This document shows positions 15,873-27,100 of a stretch of DNA of 64,000 bases, piece after piece. Positions within the stretch are counted from its first letter, which is position 1. Each line of letters starts with the position of its first letter. Source of the DNA: Paralichthys olivaceus (lineage: Eukaryota > Chordata > Actinopteri > Pleuronectiformes > Paralichthyidae); the NCBI RefSeq assembly GCF_024713975.1, contig NC_091099.1, forward strand, positions 15,295,501-15,359,500. The letters run 5' to 3'. The notes under the pieces were generated by a model. That model made no database searches, was not told where the DNA came from, and saw only the letters and a program-made list of their open reading frames with translations. Position numbers and translations under genes: made by a program.

Positions 15873-18156
15873 AGACACTGAGGTACTTCAAGGTATTATA
15901 CTTCCAACACTCATGAATCACAGTCCATCACTTACCATCAACAGGTGCCTGGTATCGTTCAGACTGAGGATACAATGTGTCTGTACACACTTTCCACAAC
16001 ATTTTGCTGGATCCGTTTTCACATATTCATATCCCTGAGAGAAAGAGGAGAGTTACGTCCCCAAATTCGAAGTGTACACTAGTTCTGAGGAAACACTGTG
16101 AACAGAACAAGCAGCATTTTCATGTGAAGAATAATCAGTTATATTTCTCTTACCGCGTCACAGTTTTCTTGACATTGCCGAGGCCGACAAATTACTTTGA
16201 AAAGACCAGTACCAGGGTCCACGGTATTACTACAGGTACAGTCTTGACAAATCTGAACGGGAACTGTAGAACCAGGCTTGCAAACAAAAAGGAAATGTGT
16301 TTTTGGCCATCCAGAATTCAAAGTGCAGTGGAATTCATTTGACAAAAAAAGTGATATTTTAACAAATGATTGGACAAATCATCCTCTTATTTCCATTTCT
16401 TGTTTACCTGGTACTCAGTCTCTTTGTGGACACAAACTCTTTTAGGCTCTAGAAAGGAATAAGACAACAAACATTACACAAAAATGTCTCTATGGTCATT
16501 TTTTATATAAATTCAAACTGAATTTATGAGCTCACCACATTTATGTTCTAAACAGCATTTCCCCTCAGGGACACTGGCGACTGGCAAATATCCAACTGGA
16601 CACTTCATGTAATTAACTGGGCAAGTGCTGCTTTGACATTCTGTGGAGATGTTAAATGATGATAGTAAATGATAAAGAGCCATCCAGAAGAATCCTTATT
16701 ATTTTAGAACATGGAAGACAAATGTGCACTGATGCTGACTGTCTTACGGCAAACAAAGTTATAACAGCAGCTGTCGGACGGATTCGTTTGGTTGACAAGG
16801 ACGAACCCTGGACCAGTACAGTTTGCTAAAGATGGTTTTGGGCAAACTTTGGGTTTACAGGTCACGGTCTTAGTGGACTCCTCGCAGATGCAGTTTTGGC
16901 ATTTGTACTCAAACTGCTCATTGAACTGAAAGAAAGAAAGAGCAGCATTATTTGAATTGTGTCTTCTAAGGAAACAATACAGGTTTGGATTTTAGCTGAG
17001 CTTGAACAGAAGACTTGGCTCACCTCACGAGGAATACCCTCAGGATCAAGACATCCTGTTGGAAAATAAGCAATCCTGTAGGACTTCATGATTGAAACAA
17101 CACATTCAGCTCATCAATAAGACTTTGAAGATAATCACGACACCTACCACACTTATCAACACACACGCCAGACTCTTTGTTGAAGAGTTTCATTCCATCT
17201 GGACAAAAGCAGCCCTCGGTAGTGAAGTTCATCATTACTTCATTAGGACTGTTATATTTGATCAAGACGACAGATAAGTTAAGTTTCATAATCTCTTCAG
17301 ATCAATTAAACAGAGTTTAATACTTCTACTGTTGTTAATAACAAATATTGATCACCATATCCCGTTAGGCTCTCACTCACTGGAATGTGCAGAGTGACCC
17401 ATAAAAAGACTACAAACCTTTGTTGTTAAAACTTACTTTTCTTCACAGGTGGTCTGTTCTGCAGGACCACATGGCTTGTAAACTTTGTCTGATGAGCAGT
17501 CACTTGCTGTTGGTGAAGAAAATAAATCAATTGGTTCTTTTTAAGTATATGCATATGTACGGCAACTAATAAAATACCTAACAGAGTAGTAGTGTTGAAC
17601 ACAACAAATCCAATGTGATTCTCGTGATTCCCTAACACTATCAAATTATGACATACCACACAGTGTGGTGTGATTCCTCCAGTGAAGGCAAACCCCAGCC
17701 TGGGCACAGGCAGCAGCATAAGTCTGCAAACTTGTGCACTCCACTGCTGGGTTTGGAACATGACAGCTATCAAAAACACAACCTCGGTAGAAATTCTCAG
17801 GGGAAACAACTGGGTGGCACTCTGCAAAGATGCTGTGAAAGTAAAACCAACAAAAACACAAATCTCAAAACTCTTTTGAATATTGATGGAAATATGTCAA
17901 AGTTCAAGAATGTTTATGAACGACAGTGTATAACAGAATGCCTACCTGCTTGTAAGCAGGTTGCACATTGTGTCCGGATTGCATGGAGTTAAGGTTGGTG
18001 GAGGTGGCGGTACTTTGGTGGGCACCACAGATGGTACCTCACAGCTCGGTTGGTAAATGTCTTTTGCAAGCCAAAAGTCGGCCATCACTTCACAACTTTC
18101 AATCAGCTGGCCTCCAGGCAACCTGCAGTCATCGGCCTGGTTGTTGTTACATGTTC
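15001..18156 (-). CDS. muc2-like: Mucin C-terminus: C8, TIL, VWC-like exons and CTCK
   Basis: Fourteen small cysteine-rich exons follow D4. C8 is in 17657-17832 (CVFDSCHVPNPAVECTSLQT), TIL in 17437-17506 and 17148-17248 (GCFCPDGMKLFN), VWC-type segments in 16748-16925 and 15936-16263, and the cystine knot in 15353-15476 (MPYCEGSCNTFTK) plus 15001-15211 (HSCSCCKETRASRRTVDL, EHCGCGHTDC). The CTCK mediates C-terminal dimerisation in the ER. The exon at 17024-17055 is only 32 bp, and those at 15559-15598 and 16408-16448 are 40-41 bp, but all have clear splice sites. Confidence 0.88.
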
Positions 18157-21100
18157 CTGACAAGTGAGTAACAAAAAAAGTTAGAACAACAATCTGACCT
18201 CATACTAAAGATTTTCTAATATGAAAACCGGAGAGTGAGAAGCTCTTACCACAATGGCCCTGAGTGTTTTTGCCAAAGTATTGAAATGGAAGGGTAACGC
18301 TAAAGCCATTTATTCCAAATGTTATGACCACTTTTAAACGAGGGATCTCCAAAACCATGTTGAGGCCAGAATTTAAAATCTTAACGCCATGTCGTGAATA
18401 AGGTAGTTTCAGACGTACTCCATCTTTCAGAGCCTAGAGTGAAAATAAATATATGAAATGATATGACAGAATACCAACACTAAAATTTCAGTGACAATTG
18501 AGAGATATTCAGAACATGACATAAAATGCCTTAATGCCATTTTTATTTACCTCCAACTGTGCTGCTCCCATAAGGTTATGATTTATAAGTGTGAAAGCTT
18601 GCGATTCATATGATATAATCAATGATCGCGGACAAGAAACATCTTCAGTTGGATCACAAAAGACATTGTCAATATAAATCTTCAGCTTGTGGTTTGGTAA
18701 AATCTCTTCCATCAAAATGTAAGTACAGTTTCCTTGGTAACTGTAGAACAATCCATCAAATGTGATGTAATGAGGATCTCCCCAGCCTTCACATACACCT
18801 AAAGACAAACGAGAAAAAGTTCAAAATCGAAAACTCATTTACCGGAGTAAAGAAACATGTTATACATCCTTAAACCGCTGAATGGCTTACAGTCACAAGC
18901 ATAATGTTGGCAGCAGTGGTAGTCGTCATACACAAGAACTGGTTTCTTTCCGTTGGTACAAGTGATAGGCTCGATGGGTGGACATTCATATGGAACAATT
19001 ACAATTGTATTGTTCTCAACGCATTTGGCCATGGTGCAGTTGCAGAAATAGAATGTCTCATTTTGCTATGGTAGAGAGAGAGAGAGAGAGAGAGATAGAG
19101 AGAGAGTGAGAGAGAGAGAGAGAACCAAATAAAATCAGCGATATTTTGAATTATTATGCTAAAAATGGAAGAAAGCCTGTTTTCTTTTACAGTGAAAATG
19201 TTCTTACATGTTATTAAATGTACTTAAAATATACAAAACCATTTTGATAACATTATTCACTGTATATATTAAGTTAAAATAAGAAAGTTCTTACTGCTAC
19301 ATCCCATTCAGGACAGGTAGGTACAGGAGGTTTTGTTGTAGGTGTAGGTGTAGGCACAGGCGTGGTGCACATTTCTGTATTGTTGTGAATCTCGCAAATG
19401 TCAGAACATATCATTGTGAGACATACACCTGATCCAAGGTGCTCCCTGTCAAATATGACCTCCCCTAATGGTGAAAATAAAAATGAATAATAGTTAAACA
19501 GTGAAACATTTTAAAATACATAATATAATTACATAATATTTTAAGGATTTAATGTAGTTGTGAAAAGTAAATGTCTTTACTGACCTGGCTTGTATTGCTT
19601 TCCATTAACTATGCAGAAGCATTGTGTGGTCACGCTTACTGTGGTACTTCTTGTCTGTGTCTGTGTTGTTGTAGGAGGTTCTGTTGTTTGGGTCGTAGAC
19701 TTTGTGGTTGTGGTTGGCCCTGGAGTTGTAGTAGGTGGTTCGGTTGTTGGGGTTGTGGACTGTGTGGTAGTTGTTGGCCCTGGAGTTGTTGTAGGGGGTT
19801 TGGTTGTTGGGGTCGTGGACTTTGTGGTAGTAGTTTGCCCTGGAGTTGTTGTAGGTGCTTGGGTTGTTGGGGTCGTGGACTGTGTGGTAGTAGTTGGCCC
19901 TAGAGTTGATGTAGGTGGTTCGGTTGTTAGGGTTGTAGACTTTGTGGTAGTAGTTGGCCCTGGAGTTGTTGTAGGTGGTTCGGTTGTTGGGGTCGTGGAC
20001 TGTGTGGTAGTAGTTGGCCCTGGAGTTGTCGTAGGTGGTTGGGTTGTTTGGGTTGTGGACTGTGTGGTAGTTGTTGGCTCTGGAGTTGTTGTAGGTGGTT
20101 GGGTTGTTGGGGTTGTAGACTTTGTGGTAGTAGTTTGCCCTGGAGTTGTAGTAGGTGGTTCGGTTGTTGGGGTTGTGGACTGTGTGGTAGTTGTTGGCCC
20201 TTGAGTTGTTGTAGGGGGTTTGGTTGTTGGGGTCTTGGACTTTGTGGTAGTACTTGGCCCTGGAGATGTTGTAGGTGGTTCGGTTGTTGGGGTTGTAGAC
20301 TTTGTGGTAGTAGTTGGCCCTGGAGTTGTAGTAGGTGGTTCGGTTGTTGGGGTTGTGGACTGTGTGGTAGTTGTTGGCCCTGGAGATGTTGTAGGTGGTT
20401 CGGTTGTTGGGGTTGTGGACTGTGTGGTAGTTGTTGGCCCTTGAGTTGTTGTAGGGGGTTTGGTTGTTGGGGTTGTAGACTTTGTGGTAGTACTTGGCCC
20501 TGGAGTTGTTGTAGATGGTTTGGTTGTTGGGGTTGTAGACTTTGTGGTAGTAGTTGGCCCTGGAGTTGTCGTAGGTGGCTTGCTTGTTTGGGTTGTGGAC
20601 TGTGTGGTAGTTGTTGGCTCTGGAGTTGTTGTCTGTGTACCTTCTGATGTTGTAGTTGGACTTCCACCGTCCTTACGGGCAGTCGATTTTGATGCTACTG
20701 GAGGACCAGTGACAACTGACTCATCAGTTTTTGAAGTTGTGGTAGTTGGTCCCACAGTTGTAGTAGGAGGTTTGGTTGTTGTAGGTGGTTCGGTTGTTGG
20801 GGTAGTAGACTTTGTGGTAGTAGTTGGCCCAGAAGTTGTCGTAGGTGGTTCGGTTGTTGGGGTCGTAGACTTTGTGGTTGTAGTTGGCCCTGGAGTTGTT
20901 GTAGGTGGTTCGGTTGTTGGGGTCGTAGACTTTGTGGTTGTAGTTGGCCCTGAAGTTGTTGTAGGTGGTTCGGTTGTTGCGGTCGTAGACTTTGTAGTAG
21001 TAGTTGGCCCTGGAGTTGTTGTAGGTGGTTCGGTTGTTGGGGTCGTGGACTGTGTGGTAGTTGTTGGCCCTGGAGTTGTTGAAGGGGGTTTGGTTGTTGG

Positions 21101-24100
21101 GGTCGTGGATTTTGTGGTAGTAGTTGGCCCTGGAGTTGTTGTAGGTGGTTGGGTTGTTGGGGTTGTAGACTTTGTGGTAGTTGTTGGCCCTGTAGTTGTT
21201 GTAGGTGGTTCGGTTGTTGGGGTCGTAGACTTTGTGGTTGTAGTTGGCCCTGGAGTTGTCGTAGGTGGTACGGTTGTTTGGGTCGTGGACTGTGTGGAAG
21301 TTGGTGGCTCTGGAGTTGTTGTAGGTGGTTGGGTTGTTGGGGTTGTAGACTTTGTGGTAGTTGTTGGCCCTGTAGTTGTTGTAGGTGGTTCGGTTGTTGG
21401 GGTCGTAGACTTTGTGGTTGTAGTTGGCCCTGAAGTTGTTGTAGGTGGTTCGGTTGTTGCGGTCGTAGACTTTGTGGTTGTAGTTGGCCCTGGAGTTGTT
21501 GTAGGTGGTTCGGTTGTTGGGGTCGTGGACTGTGTGGTAGTTGTTGGCCCTGGAGTTGTTGAAGGGGGTTTGGTTGTTGGGGTCGTGGATTTTGTGGTAG
21601 TAGTTGGCCCTGGAGTTGTTGTAGGTGGTTGGGTTGTTGGGGTTGTAGACTTTGTGGTAGTTGTTGGCCCTGTAGTTGTTGTAGGTGGTTCGGTTGTTGG
21701 GGTCGTAGACTTTGTGGTTGTAGTTGGCCCTGGAGTTGTTGTAGGTGGTACGGTTGTTTGGGTCGTGGACTGTGTGGAAGTTGGTGGCTCTGGAGTTGTT
21801 GTAGGTGGTTGGGTTGTTGGGGTTGTAGACTTTGTGGTAGTAGTTGGCCCTGGAGTTGTCGTAGGTGGTTCGGTTGTTTGGGTCGTGGACTGTGTGGTAG
21901 TTGTTGGCTCTGGAGTTGTTGTAGGTGGTCGGGTTGTTGGGGTTGTAGACTTTGTGATAGTAGTCGGCCCTGGAGTTGTTGAAGGTTGTTTGGTTGTTGA
22001 GGTCGTGGACTGTGTGGTAGTAGTTGGCCCTGGAGTTGTTGTAGGTGGTTGGGTTGTTGGGGTTGTAGACTTTGTGGTAGTAGTTGGCCCTGGAGTTGTA
22101 GTAGGTGGTTGGGTTGTTGGGGTCGTGGACTGTGTGGTAGTAGTTGGCCCTGGAGTTGTTGTAGGTGGTTGGGTTGTTGGGGTTGTAGACTTTGTGGTAG
22201 TAGTCGGCCCTGGAGATGTCGTAGGTGGTTGGGTTGTTGGGGTTGTAGACTTTGTGGTAGTAGTAGGCCCTGGAGTTGTTGTAGGTGGTTTGGTTGTTGG
22301 GGTCGTGGACTGTGTGGTAGTAGTTGGCCCTGGAGTTGTTGTAGGTGATTTGGTTGTTTGGGTCGTGGACTGTGTGGTAGTTGTTGGCTCTGGAGTTGTT
22401 GTAGGTGGTTCGGTTGTTGGGGTTGTGGACTTTGTGGTAGTAGTTGGCCCTGGAGTTGTAGTAGGTGGTTCGGTTGTTGGGGTCGTGGACTGTGTGGTAG
22501 TAGTAGGCCCTGGAGTTGTTGTAGGTGGTTTGGTTGTTGGGGTTGTGGACTGTGTGGTAGTAGTTGGCCCTGGAGTTGTTGTAGGTGGTTTGGTTGTTTG
22601 GGTCGTGGACTGTGTGGTAGTTGTTGGCCCTGGAGTTGTCGTAGGTGGTTGGGTTGTTGGGGTTGTAGACTTTGTGGTTGTAGTTGGCCCTGGAGTTGTA
22701 GTAGGCGGTTCGGTTGTTGGGGTTGTGGACTGTGTGGTAGTTGTTGGCCCTGGAGTTGTTGTAGGGGGTTCGGTTATTGGGGTTGTAGACTTTGTGGTAG
22801 TAGTTGGCCCTGGAGTTGTTGAAGGTGGTTCGGTTGTTGGGGTTGTAGACTTTGTGGTAGTAGTTGGCCCTGGAGTTGTTGTAGGTGGTTCGGTTGTTGG
22901 GGTCGTGGACTGTGTGGTAGTAGTTGGCCCTAGAGTTGTCGTAGGTGGTTTGGTTGTTGGGGTTGTAGACTTTGTGGTAGTAGTTGGCCCTGGAGTTGTC
23001 GTAGGTAGTTTGGTTGTTTGGGTTGTGGACTGTGTGGTAGTTGTTGGCTCTGGAGTTGTTGTAGGTGGATGGGTTGTTGGGGTTGTAGACTTTGTGGTAG
23101 TAGTTGGCCCTGGAGATGTTGTAGGTGGTTCGGTTGTTGGGGTTGTAGACTTTGTGGTAGTAGTTGGCCCTGGAGTTGTTGTAGGTGGTTCGGTTGTTGG
23201 GGTCGTGGACTGTGTGGTAGTAGTTGGCCCTAGAGTTGTCGTAGGTGGTTCGGTTGTTGGGGTTGTAGACTTTGTGGTAGTAGTTGGCCCTGGAGTTGTC
23301 GTAGGTGGTTTGGTTGTTTGGGTTGTGGACTGTGTGGTAGTTGTTGGCTCTGGAGTTGTTGTAGGTGGATGGGTTGTTGGGGTTGTAGACTTTGTGGTAG
23401 TAGTTGGCCCTGGAGATGTTGTAGGTGGTTCGGTTGTTTGGGTTGTGGACTGTGTGGTAGTTGTTGGCTCTGGAGTTGTTGTAGGTGGATGGGTTGTTGG
23501 GGTTGTAGACTTTGTGGTAGTAGTTGGCCCTGGAGATGTTGTAGGTGGTTCGGTTGTTGGGGTTGTAGACTTTGTGGTAGTAGTTGGCCCTGGAGTTGTT
23601 GTAGGTGGTTCGGTTGTTGGGGTCGTGGACTGTGTGGTAGTAGTTGGCCCTAGAGTTGTCGTAGGTGGTTCGGTTGTTGGGGTTGTAGACTTTGTGGTAG
23701 TAGTTGGCCCTGGAGTTGTCGTAGGTGGTTTGGTTGTTTGGGTTGTGGACTGTGTGGTAGTTGTTGGCTCTGGAGTTGTTGTAGGTGGATGGGTTGTTGG
23801 GGTTGTAGACTTTGTGGTAGTAGTTGGCCCTGGAGATGTTGTAGGTGGTTCGGTTGTTGGGGTTGTAGACTTTGTGGTAGTAGTTGGCCCTGGAGTTGTT
23901 GTAGGTGGTTGGGTTGTTGGGGTCGTGGACTGTGTGGTAGTAGTTGGCCCTGGAGTTGTTGTAGGTGGTTGGGTTGTTGGGGTTGTAGACTTTGTGGTAG
24001 TAGTAGGCCCTGGAGTTGTTGTAGGTGGTTTGGTTGTTGGGGTCGTGGACTGTGTGTTAGTAGTTGGCCCTGGAGTTGTTGTAGGTGGTTTGGTTGTTTG

Positions 24101-27100
24101 GGTCGTGGACTGTGTGGTAGTAGTTGGCCCTGGAGTTGTTGTCGGTGGTTTGGTTGTTGGGGTCGTAGATTTTGTGGTCGTAGATGTAGTAGGAGGTTCT
24201 GTTGTAGATATTGTTGTTGTCTCTTTTGTACTTGAAAGTGTAGTTGATGGAGTTGTTTCACAACATACTCTGATCTCATAGTCGCGACACTTTCTTGGAG
24301 GTCTCAACTGCTCCTCTTGTTTGCATATTAAACCAATTCCCACATCACAAGTGACAACTTGTTCCGATTGACTCCGATAGTCATCGAAGTCCATGTCAGG
24401 ATAAAGTTTTGCTCTACAGTCAATTTCTTCAGGTCTTTTGCAAATTTCTTTTCCACTATTTGTTATATTCTCATATGTTTCCCAGTCACTTTTGTCTGTT
24501 GTTGGGTCATGCACATTGTACCATTCTGACCACTCACACTTACTGCCAGATGTGGTTGTGGTTGGCCCCATAGTTGTCGTAGGTGGTTCGGTTGTTGGGG
24601 TTGTAGACTTTGTGGTTGTAGATGGACCTGGAGTTGTCGTAGATGGTTTGGTTGTTGGGGTAGTGGACTGTGTGGTAGTTGTTGGCCCTGGAGTTGTTGT
24701 AGGTGGTTTGGTTGTTGGTGTCGTGGACTGTGTGGTAGTAGTTGGCCCTGGAGTTGTTGTAGGTGGTTTGGTTGTTTGGGTCGTGGACTGTGTGGTAGTT
24801 GTTGGCTCTGGAGTTTTTGTAGGTGGTTGGGTTGATGGGGTCGTGGACTGTGTGGTAGTAGTTGGCCCTAGAGTTGTTGTAGGTGGTTCGGTTGTTGGGG
24901 TTGTAGACTTTGTGGTAGTAGTTGGCCCTGGAGTTGTTGTAGGTGGTTCGGTTGTTGGGGTTGTGGACTGTGTGGTAGTTGTTGGCCCTGGAGTTGTTGT
25001 AGGGGGTTTGGTTGTTGGGGTCGTGGACTTTGTGGTAGTAGTTTGCCCTGGAGTTGTTGTAGGTGCTTGGGTTGTTGGGGTCGTGGACTGTGTGGTAGTA
25101 GTTGGCCCTAGAGTTGATGTAGGTGGTTCGGTTGTTAGGGTTGTAGACTTTGTGGTAGTAGTTGGCCCTGGAGTTGTTGTAGGTGGTTCGGTTGTTGGGG
25201 TCGTGGACTGTGTGGTAGTAGTTGGCCCTAGAGTTGTCGTAGGTGGTTCGGTTGTTGGGGTTGTAGACTTTGTGGTAGTAGTTGGCCCTGGAGTTGTCGT
25301 AGGTGGTTGGGTTGTTTGGGTTGTGGACTGTGTGGTAGTTGTTGGCTCTGGAGTTGTTGTAGGTGGTTGGGTTGTTGGGGTTGTAGACTTTGTGGTAGTA
25401 GTTTGCCCTGGAGTTGTAGTAGGTGGTTTGGTTGTTGGGGTTGTGGACTGTGTGGTAGTTGTTGGCCCTTGAGTTGTTGTAGGGGGTTTGGTTGTTGGGG
25501 TCTTGGACTTTGTGGTAGTACTTGGCCCTGGAGATGTTGTAGGTGGTTCGGTTGTTGGGGCTGTAGACTTTGTGGTAGTACTTGGCCCTGGAGTTGTTGT
25601 AGATGGTTTGGTTGTTGGGGTTGTAGACTTTGTGGTAGTAGTTGGCCCTGGAGTTGTCGTAGGTGGTTCGGTTGTTGGGGTCGTGGACTGTGTGGTAGTA
25701 GTTGGCCCTAGAGTTGTCGTAGGTGGTTTGGTTGTTGGGGTTGTAGACTTTGTGGTAGTAGTTGGCCCTGGAGTTGTCGTAGGTAGTTTGGTTGTTGGGG
25801 TTGTGGACTGTGTGGTAGTTGTTGGCTCTGGAGTTGTTGTAGGTGGATGGGTTGTTGGGGTTGTAGACTTTGTGGTAGTAGTTGGCCCTGGAGATGTTGT
25901 AGGTGGTTCGGTTGTTGGGGTTGTAGACTTTGTGGTAGTAGTTGGCCCTGGAGTTGTTGTAGGTGGTTTGGTTGTTTGGGTTGTGGACTGTGTGGTAGTT
26001 GTTGGCTCTGGAGTTGTTGTAGGTGGATGGGTTGTTGGGGTTGTAGACTTTGTGGTAGTAGTTGGCCCTGGAGATGTTGTAGGTGGTTCGGTTGTTGGGG
26101 TTGTAGACTTTGTGGTAGTAGTTGGCCCTGGAGTTGTTGTAGGTGGTTGGGTTGTTGGGGTCGTGGACTGTGTGGTAGTAGTTGGCCCTGGAGTTGTTGT
26201 AGGTGGTTGGGTTGTTGGGGTTGTAGACTTTGTGGTAGTAGTAGGCCCTGGAGTTGTTGTAGGTGGTTTGGTTGTTGGAGTCGTGGACTGTGTGTTAGTA
26301 GTTGGCCCTGGAGTTGTTGTAGGTGGTTTGGTTGTTTGGGTCGTGGACTGTGTGGTAGTAGTTGGCCCTGGAGTTGTTGTCGGTGGTTTGGTTGTTGGGG
26401 TCGTAGATTTTGTGGTCGTAGATGTAGTAGGAGGTTCTGTTGTAGATATTGTTGTTGTCTCTTTTGTACTTGAAAGTGTAGTTGATGGAGTTGTTTCACA
26501 ACATACTCTGATCTCATAGTCGCGACACTTTCTTGGAGGTCTCAACTGCTCCTCTTGTTTGCATATTAAACCAATTCCCACATCACAAGTGACAACTTGT
26601 TCCGATTGACTCCGATAGTCATCGAAGTCCATGTCAGGATAAAGTTTTGCTCTACAGTCAATTTCTTCAGGTCTTTTGCAAATTTCTTTTCCACTATTTG
26701 TTATATTCTCATATGTTTCCCAGTCACTTTTGTCTGTTGTTGGGTCATGCACATTGTACCATTCTGACCACTCACACTTACTGCCAGATGTGGTTGTGGT
26801 TGGCCCCATAGTTGTCGTAGGTGGTTCGGTTGTTGGGGTTGTAGACTTTGTGGTTGTAGATGGACCTGGAGTTGTCGTAGATGGTTTGGTTGTTGGGGTA
26901 GTGGACTGTGTGGTAGTTGTTGGCCCTGGAGTTGTTGTAGGTGAAGTGGTGAAAATTGTTGTTGATGAAGTTGACGGTGGGACAGTTGAAGTGACGCAGG
27001 TTTCATTTTCAATTTTCACTGTTGCATTGATGCAAATTGCATAGTAGCACTTTCCCACATTATCAGTCACATTGTAAATGACATCATTTTCTTCATATCT

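Noticed and set aside
20460-24281. 1,273-codon plus-strand ORF (Val/Gly-rich)
   Set aside because: It is the antisense of the Thr/Pro mucin repeat. It exists only because the 60-bp unit lacks stops in that frame, and it has no promoter, no splice context and no known homologue.
20039-25711. Cys/Trp/Gly-rich plus-strand ORFs resembling short cysteine-rich peptides
   Set aside because: Another frame of the same repeat array; the periodicity is exactly the 60-bp unit.
19660-26945. CRISPR-like array
   Set aside because: The units are contiguous 60-bp coding repeats without spacers, in a vertebrate nuclear gene.
19927-27012. Gln/Pro/Leu/His-rich minus-strand ORFs
   Set aside because: These are out-of-frame readings of the mucin exon; the Thr/Pro frame is continuous and bounded by splice sites.
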